64,000 bases of DNA from positions 44,344,201 to 44,408,200 of the forward strand of contig OY821774.1 in NCBI GenBank assembly GCA_963682175.1, written 5' to 3'. A program made the position numbers and the translations under genes. The notes beneath the pieces were generated by a model. That model had not been told where the DNA came from, did not search any database, and saw only the letters and a list, made by a program, of their open reading frames with translations. Shown here in pieces: positions 57,387 through 64,000 of the stretch (the stretch's first letter is position 1; the number at the start of each line of letters is the position of its first letter). Source of the stretch: Triglochin maritima (Eukaryota > Streptophyta > Magnoliopsida > Alismatales > Juncaginaceae).

Positions 57387-58467
57387 AAGATCTTATTTAG
57401 GTGATACAACAATATATAACAATGAACCTTAATTGATGCTTAATTTAATTTTACATAATTGAATATTGAATATGCTTCAATAAGACATGTTTGTTATCTT
57501 TGGATATACTAAACATCCAAATCGACATATTATTTAACCACAATAATGTTCATGATCGCAAATAGGTAATCTTAAATATTTTGTAATCTATGAACTTTAA
57601 TTATTCATGATATATCATTAAGTCATTCATTATAGCATCAAATATCATGAATAATAGAATCTAACTTAATTTGACATCTATGAGAAATATTCTAAATCGG
57701 TGACTTTGGCGATTACGATTTATAGATAATATAGATGCCGAACTTGAATAAACATGATATTAAAAATTGTAAATATACACTGCATTTATACTTATAAACA
57801 CACGTCATGAATTATATAATAAAATATATACACATTCAAATCCGTTAAATCAATGCATTTTAAATTTTATTTATTTATTTAGAATGTCGGCCTTAGTTGT
57901 AAACCAACTATCAACAATGATAAAATATGCACCGTAATTCATAAACAATACCAATTGCCTAAATTAACTTGGTCTTGTTCTTTACCTTACAGTAATTAAT
58001 GAAAACTTCAAACATGTCCAGAAAAGAAATGAACATGAAATCAACTTAAACATGTGTAGCTACGTACGTGAACATATAATACGCCTTTGATCTCAACAGA
58101 GTTAATCGGATTTCTAATCTTAATATGTTAAAATGGTAAAAGACCAACTGTATATTGCAAACATGTGTCTTACGAAATCAGTCGTACGCACATGGTCAAA
58201 AGTGCGCGAACAGTCAAGTTCCTCAAAATCCAAAGATCTATGATCAAAACAGTCGGCATAAAACGGTCAGCATAATAATAATAATAAGATTTGTAAATTC
58301 AGCGGCCATAAACTATTTATTTAATACGATGATCAGGAAATATAAGTTCTAAAACCATGTTATTGATACAAAATGTAAGTTTATTTATTTCATGATCAGT
58401 GCATAATAAAACTTTAATTGCATATTATAAGATCTTAAATTAATGATTTTCACGCTCATATTTTAAC
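57385..58467. other. Leader region of the minus-strand Copia element
   Basis: AT-rich sequence between gag and element B, with no coding evidence. The expected primer-binding site next to the 5' LTR is not recognisable. The last nine bases (TATTTTAAC) are the target duplication of element B. Confidence 0.5.
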
Positions 58468-58535
58468 TGAATTGCTAAACATCGCCCCAAAATTACTTAA
58501 ATCGCCCCTTGAAATTACCAAATTGCCCTTCTCTC

Positions 58536-59159
58536 ATTTCTACTGCTATAACGCGACATTTTACCCTCCTATCACACATCTCTTTTCATCTTCCTCTTAT
58601 AATCATAAAAAATAATGTTTTAGAGGTTAGTAATGAGCCAACGGACGCCCCAGTGTACCCGAATCTGGTAAAATAACTAACATTTTTTTAAATAAAAAAT
58701 AATAATAATTAATAAAAATTAATAAAAAAATAATAAAAAATTACGGACGTCCGACGGAGCCGCCCCCACGTAGGAGGGGACGTCTGGGTAAGACGCCTCC
58801 CCCATGGGGGAGGCGTCTTACCCAGACGCCTCCCCCATGGGCGGGGCGTTTTACCCAGACGCCTCCCCCATGGGGGAGGCGTCTTACCCAGACGCCCCCC
58901 CCATGGGGGAGGCGTCTTACCCAGACGCCCCCTCCTACGTGGGGGCGGCTCCGTCGGACGTCCGTAATTTATTATTATTTTTTATTATTTTTTATTATTT
59001 TTTTTAAAAAAATGTTAGATATTTTACCAGATTCGAATACACTGGGGCGTCCGTTGGCTCATTACTAACCTCTAAAACATTATTTTTTATGATTATAAGA
59101 GGAAGATGAAGAAAGATGTGTGATAGGAGGGTAAAATGTCGCGTTATAGCAGTAGAAAT
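58536..59159. repeat. 624-bp near-perfect foldback (inverted repeat)
   Basis: The arms of about 310 bp, ATTTCTACTGCTATAACGCG at the left and its reverse complement at the right end, run through exon-like sequence (GACGCCCCAGTGTA) and an AT-rich part into a GC-rich core of GGCGTCT(T/G)ACCCAGACGCC units around CCCCCATGGGGG. The centre is near 58850. The RNA would form a very long hairpin. Confidence 0.93.
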
Positions 59160-59464
59160 TAATTAATTAATTAATAAGTTAATAATTACTATATTCGGAT
59201 GACCGATACCCCTTCGGTACACCGAAAATTCAAAAATTTCTAGATACAACAATTTCAAGTTGGTATTTGTAAGTCAGGATGATTTACCACCGGAGGATTT
59301 TGGATCTTAAAAAATGTTGGGTCTGAAAATTATTTGAATCTTCATCACTTGCAAAAAATTCATTGTAATCCGACCGGTTACCACCTAAAACTTGCAAAGA
59401 AACGTCAAATAATTTGAGATAACACACCGTATAATTTTAATTTGACAAAAAAATTAAAAAAAAA

Positions 59465-59725
59465 CGGGACGTCTGGCTAAGACGCCTCCACCCATGGTTG
59501 AGGCGTCTGGCTAAAACGTTTGTACCATGGTGGAGGCGTCTTAGCCAGACGCCTGTACCATGGTTGAGGCGTCTGGCTAAGACGCCTGTACCATGGTGGA
59601 GGCGTCTGGCTAAGACGCCTGGGCCATGGTGGAGGCGTCTTAGCCAGACGCCTCCACCATGGTACAGGCGTCTTAGCCAGACGCCTCCACCATGGTACAG
59701 GCGTTTTAGCCAGACGCCCGAGTCG
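59465..59725. repeat. GGCGTCT/AGACGCC hairpin array in element B
   Basis: Seven to eight units of about 31 bp alternate GGCGTCT(TA)GCCAGACGCC and TCCACCATGGT(A/G)(C/G)A blocks, lying between exons 1 and 2 of the minus-strand gene remnant, as in element A. Confidence 0.9.
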
Positions 59726-59942
59726 GAAAAAAAAATCCACCTCCGTTATTTCGCCTGATCTTGGTGGTTCGCCAGACATTTTCGTGGTGTTAGTACTAGG
59801 AATGTTAGTAAAACTGAGTCAAAAACCTTGTTTAAAGACACGGGACGATATGGGTATTAAATATATTGTTAAGGGCAATTTGGTAATTTCAAGGGGCGAT
59901 TTAAGTAGTTTTGGGGCGATGTTTAGTAGTTCCCTATTTTAA

Positions 59943-60280
59943 TGCTAGACAAAGATATATTTCTTGTTCTGTGTTTTGCATTTTTCACGAAGACACAGCA
60001 CTTGTTCCCTTTTGCAAGACATATTTCTCCCTCTTGACTCCTTTTAGTGTTTAATTGATTTTTTGATAGAAAAACTCTAGATTTCTCTCTTAGAAAATGT
60101 GTAGGGGAAGGACCAGTCTTATATATGGGAGTGGGTATACCGCCAGTCAAAGTGTAACCACCTACCAACGTAAAATCTTTTTTAAATTAATCAATTAATT
60201 TTAACCTCTTAGTATTATCGATTCAATAAAGTTGAGAGACTTTAACAATCGATACATGACTACAAAGAAAATATCTAACA
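59943..60280 (-). repeat. 5' LTR of the minus-strand Copia element
   Basis: 338 bp, plus strand TGCTAGACAAAG...ATATCTAACA. Its left edge overlaps the right target duplication of element B (59935-59943). Confidence 0.85.
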
Positions 60281-60466
60281 ATCTATAACACAAATGATAA
60301 ACTAATAAAAGTCCATGTTGATCATAATTCGTGAGGTCTGGTTGCCCATTGATGTCAACAACTGGAGGAAGTCTAATTAAGAAGTGTCTTGAGAGAAAAT
60401 CATGAAATACAAGTGGTCTCGGAGTCAACTAGCTTATAAATCATGATATTTATTAGAATGGATTTA

Positions 60467-60502
<36 letters not shown>

Positions 60503-62553
60503 ATGAAACAAACAAACTAAAAGGGAAGGATTGTGGAGAGGAGAGAGATATGTTTTTTCTTCTCTATATCCATGCAGTAGGAGTCAAATAAATGAAATTT
60601 CACCATATTAATAAGAATAAAATCTACTCAAATAGTGAGGATTAAAAGGTGAATCATCTATATGAATTTGAATTTTATAACAATATATACTATATAGGTG
60701 ATAATAAGGGCTACGAACCTATTCTTGTATCAATCTAACTTTCGGTCAGTGCTAGATCTTGATAGGATAGGATAGGATAGGATAGAGTATGTATGTGCAT
60801 ATAAGCAGAAGATATCTTTATCGATGTTTCTTCATGTGTATTAGATATAACTCTCGAAATTTATTTTCAAGCTAGCGTCTGATGAGGAAACAAGTTCAAT
60901 CCAATTACGTGTTGCAAACCATGATCAAGTTCAGTTGACTCATTCAGAACCCAACACAATTGAATTGCAGATCAATTATACACCTAACTCAATCAAATGC
61001 ATTGCATATAACGCCATGCATGTACCCAACTGAATTCATTCAAGGCACAATATTATACCCAAATTATTCCAAGTCATATACACAAATGTGAACTTTGGAT
61101 GACACTTCTAGTCTATGTGAACTTCAAGTTTATGTTTGAAATTAGACAAGACCAATATAAAAATTCTACTTTATGTTTGCAATCATTTCATTTATTGAAC
61201 TCTGAAGGCAAGGGAAGATGGATTTGGACAATTAAAAAAAATTGAAGTATAATTTCGTCCCGAGAGGCAGATTTCCCACATTTGTTGTAGCATTTGCTTT
61301 GTATGGCCATATATACCTCTTGTTTGGACTATGTTTTGATACTTCGAACCACAGATTTCGGTTATTATTGAGTCCACAAAGTTTGATTTATGTCTCAATC
61401 TCACCAGCCAGAAGCTCTCGACGGTTTTAACTTTTAAGCAAATGCATGTCTTTCATTAATGTAAAGTCAAATACCAGATCTTAGCTAGTGCTAACAAATG
61501 GTTGAATATTGAGGCTGCCGGATAGTCGCAATCACTTTGTATTGTATATTGCCATGTAAAGATCAGTGTAATATGTTTGCAATAATAAATATTGTTTAAG
61601 AGCATATGTAATTGTACGTAAAACATGCCATGCCCTTAACTTTTTATAAAAATTGTCAGATAAGTACATATATATCTTCCAATAAAACCTAGATGAATAG
61701 AAGTATAGATATTGATTTGATTGTCATATCGAAATCTTTTTGACATTTAGATGGATTTGGTGAGAGAGATTGCTGTATCGATCCCTTGCAAATTAATCCA
61801 ATAATTTATATATAATCTATTTAAGTTTTCAGCTAAATGCCTAAATCTGTATGTCACCATGCTCTTAATTAACGGTTAAGTTTGAATTCTTAATTAGAAC
61901 CCTGGAATTTTTTATCTCTTCATTTTTATAATTCACTTTTCACTCATGTTGTAGCTAGCATATTTGGCTATTTGCTATCATACAACTTCAAACTTAAATT
62001 TCCTACTCGATTTTTATGTGTAAGATACATATATAGCAAAGTAAACTATATCTACCGTATATGCTTTGGTGCCTACTAAGAATCACCCAAAAACACCTGA
62101 TAATCTGATATACACAAAGAAAAACAAGATAAAATTTGTAAACCACCAAATTTTTACCTGTCAGCATTCATGGCTCAAGCAACGTATAATCCAACTATTA
62201 GATAATTGGATTTGCAACCCAAAATTACTTTGAGTCAAAAAAACACAAGGACCATATCTATATTTCTTGCTGGTGTGAAAACATAAACAACAAAAGGAAA
62301 GTATAGACACTAGCTAGACAACTCATCCACCAGTAGAATGTCTTTCAGTTATATACTCAACCTAGTAACAATTAATTAATTATGACATATAATATTTATT
62401 GATGCAAACGTCTACCCACCAACCACATCAATGAGCCACTCACTCTACTCCAAGTTGAACTTCCAGTAAGAGTCATGAAAGAGTGGCAAAATCAAAATGT
62501 TTGACACTTTCCTACTATAAAATATTGTTATCACATCCTTCTTCACTCATGCA
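60281..62553 (+). promoter_or_regulatory. Upstream region of the alpha-dioxygenase gene
   Basis: AT-rich non-coding DNA. It contains a (TA)n run at about 60468-60500 and a (GATAG)n repeat, GATAGGATAGGATAG, at about 60758-60785. No gene is supported. The part near 62000-62553 is the presumed promoter; specific regulatory sites cannot be named with confidence. Confidence 0.4.
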
Positions 62554-62561
62554 TATAAATA
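62554..62561 (+). promoter_or_regulatory. TATA box of the alpha-dioxygenase gene
   Basis: TATAAATA, 57 bp upstream of the start codon. It places the transcription start near 62585-62592 and gives a leader of only about 20-25 nt. Confidence 0.6.
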
Positions 62562-62610
62562 GCCATCTAGACACCCTTCTTCTTCTCCATGCTCGATCAC
62601 AACCCTAACG

Positions 62611-63066
62611 ATGGCTCCCTCTTTCTCTCTCCTCTTCCATGAAAGCCTTCGTGATCATGTCGACAATATGTCGTTCCTCGATAAGCTTAAATTCCTTGTA
62701 AGTATCAGTTAAAGTTGTGCTATACATATATATATATATATATATACTCATCGTTAATTTACTAATTTTTTTGTTTTTGAGTTTTATTTTGCTTTATGGT
62801 TTTAGGTAGTGCACGCGATCGATAGGTTAGAGCTCTGGCATCGTCTGCCAGTGGTTTTGGGGTTGTTGTACTTGGAAGCGCGGCGGACATTGCATGAAAG
62901 ATACAATTTGCTTAATGTTGGGAAGATTGAGGGTTCGAAATTTGATCCGGACGAATACAGATACAGATCGGATGACGGTGGGTTCAATGACCCTCAAAAC
63001 TCCAAAGCTGGTGGTGAGCTCACATTTATTGGGAGGAACATGCCTCCCATGCCTCAACATGACAAG
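62611..63066 (+). CDS. Fatty acid alpha-dioxygenase (alpha-DOX), first two exons
   Basis: Exon 1 62611-62697 (29 codons) and exon 2 62806-63066 (87 codons) join in phase 0; exon 2 ends at a GTAATA donor and the gene continues beyond the window. The N-terminus has NMSFLDKLKFL, VHAIDRLELWHRLPVVLGL, YLEARRTLHERYNLLNVG and FIGRNMPP, matching plant alpha-dioxygenases. These are haem peroxidase-superfamily enzymes that convert fatty acids to 2-hydroperoxides and are often induced by pathogens or salt. The haem and catalytic Tyr regions lie in exons not present here. FIGRNMPP and LWHR look closer to DOX2 than DOX1, but this is not secure. Confidence 0.9.
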
Positions 63067-63923
63067 GTAATATATTAAGCATGTGTTAATGTGATGATTA
63101 TTAATTACAACCTCCGAACGTAATTAACATATTAACTAGCTAGTTGCTTACATGTTTGGATCATGTTGATGGATGCATGATAAATGAAATAACTAGATTC
63201 TCATTGCTTCTTATTCCTTCCTCTCATCTCTTTAGTTAAACATTTTTCTTTCCCTGCACTACTCTCTCCTCTAATTTATAATGGTTTCTTTGTAATAATA
63301 TGCTAAAGTTGTTTGAAGAACTGTGTTTTGCGAAGTTTAAAGAAAAAAACTACTAAGCAATCAACAATTCATCAACCGATTTGAGCGGAAGTATATCGAA
63401 CAAGATTTAACTTTGAAATTTTACATTAAGTTACTTTCTTATTCAGCTCGCGGTAATTCATGTCCACTAAGATCATATTATTTAAGCTCTTGTTCATATA
63501 TATATGATGCTTGCTTGCTTAGCAAACGAGTTGAACACTGAACTGATTTCTAATACAGTTGAAGAAATTATAAGCTCATGAGTAGCTTAAATACAACTCG
63601 TACTCCTTATATATTTTAGTTGATTTATCCAATTTCCTTTAAAATCAACTGCGGACTGCATAATTTAAGATACAATTTTTTTTGTTTTTTGTTTTGAAAG
63701 CTACAATACCATACGTTCATGGAATCCTGGCGTATGAATGTTTCAACATCATAAATTCTTGTCTACCTAGCATTAATCCAGACTCTTTTCTAGGTTTGAT
63801 TTAAATCCCTGCATTGATTGCATGTCAGTATCATATGGCAATCACGTACAGTGTAGAACTGTGAACAAATGATATGTAGCTAGCATATTTGACATGGGAT
63901 GATTAGTGTTTTGTATTTGACAG

Positions 63924-63957
<34 letters not shown>

Positions 63958-64000
63958 CCTAATTATTTAGCCATATCAATTGAGTTGGTATGTACTCTCA
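63067..64000 (+). other. Intron 2 of the alpha-dioxygenase gene (partial)
   Basis: Starts with a GT donor; no further exon or nested element is recognised before the window ends. A (TA)n run lies at about 63928-63955. Confidence 0.6.

Larger units (their letters stand above)
58468..59934. mobile_element. Mutator-like element B, relative of element A, with large foldback
   Basis: Flanks TATTTTAAC (58459-58467) and TATTTTAAT (59935-59943) match at 8 of 9 bases, a Mutator-type duplication. The TIRs share CTAAACATCGCCCC, ACTTAAATCGCCCC and AAATTGCCC over about 60 bp. Inside are a broken copy of the element A small-gene exon 1, a 624-bp foldback with a GC-rich hairpin core, and on the minus strand remnants of the second element A gene (MSGEPPRSGEITEVDFF; VSLQVLGGNRSDYNEFF) separated by another hairpin array. 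No complete gene remains. Confidence 0.85.
49115..60280 (-). mobile_element. Old Copia retrotransposon (minus strand), split by two Mutator-like elements
   Basis: LTRs at 49115-49446 (3' in element sense) and 59943-60280 (5') start TG and end CA on the plus strand and share blocks such as AAAACTCTAGATTTCTCTCTTAGAAAATGTG in pieces. They have diverged heavily (roughly one base in five or six), so the insertion is old. The polypurine tract AAGTGAGAGAA abuts the 3' LTR. Gag and pol remnants run right to left. The 3.36-kb PMD element (52534-55895) splits pol, and element B (58468-59934) abuts the 5' LTR where the primer site should be. I found no matching 5-bp duplication (GTCAA versus ATCTA). Confidence 0.85.

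Noticed and set aside
62589..62642. Upstream ORF (ATG at 62589) overlapping the alpha-dioxygenase start
   Set aside because: The TATA box at 62554 puts the transcription start at about the same position, so the ATG is probably outside the mRNA or too close to the cap to be used.
1..64000. tRNA, rRNA or other structured RNA genes
   Set aside because: None was recognised by eye. The TGGTATCA(G/A)GAG matches are retrotransposon primer-binding sites, not tRNA genes.

Overview
The window is nuclear DNA of a flowering plant, almost certainly a eudicot. It has GT-AG introns, AT-rich intergenic DNA, a plant DYW-type PPR gene, an LCAT4-type phospholipase, a CYSTM gene, an alpha-dioxygenase and many plant transposon families. 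I cannot name the species. All splice sites were read by eye from frame continuity and family resemblance.

Host genes. A small CYSTM gene (1452-2645, +) is followed by an LCAT4/PLA-type acylhydrolase on the minus strand (4506-22333). Its 11 exons give 528 codons spread over 17.8 kb. Its introns are swollen by a TRIM retrotransposon (intron 9), a Copia element (intron 6), a 1.28-kb solo LTR (intron 2), a Harbinger-like element and a local tandem array (intron 1). An intronless PPR-DYW RNA-editing factor (28231-31305, -) follows. The first two exons of an alpha-dioxygenase lie at 62611-63066 (+), and that gene runs off the window.

From about 31.6 to 60.3 kb the window is nested transposons. 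(1) hAT-like small elements with TIRs of the form TAGGGNTG. (2) Element A (about 34770-36634), a Mutator-like derivative with a small intact two-exon gene and a truncated second gene facing it. (3) A 10.1-kb Mutator-like element (38960-49082) with a PMD/DUF1985-like gene ending in a huge Arg/Glu repeat, a Ulp1 (C48) protease remnant, and a FAR1-type transposase broken by one stop codon. An LTR-retrotransposon fragment sits inside it. (4) An old minus-strand Copia element (49115-60280). It is split by a 3.36-kb Mutator-like element with an intact plant-mobile-domain gene, 235-bp TIRs and a perfect 9-bp target duplication, and by element B (58468-59934), a relative of A holding a 624-bp foldback.

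The most striking pattern is that the four Mutator-like elements each carry a private family of short palindromic or near-palindromic repeats. These are a TCCGGA-core 21-22-mer, an AAAACGGCAC...GTGCCGTTTT hairpin, and GGCGTCT...AGACGCC or GGCGGCT...AGCCGCC hairpins in A and B. They lie in introns, gene ends and TIRs, outside the core coding sequence. In the 10-kb element one minisatellite fills introns of both opposing genes, each time in sense orientation and reading open.
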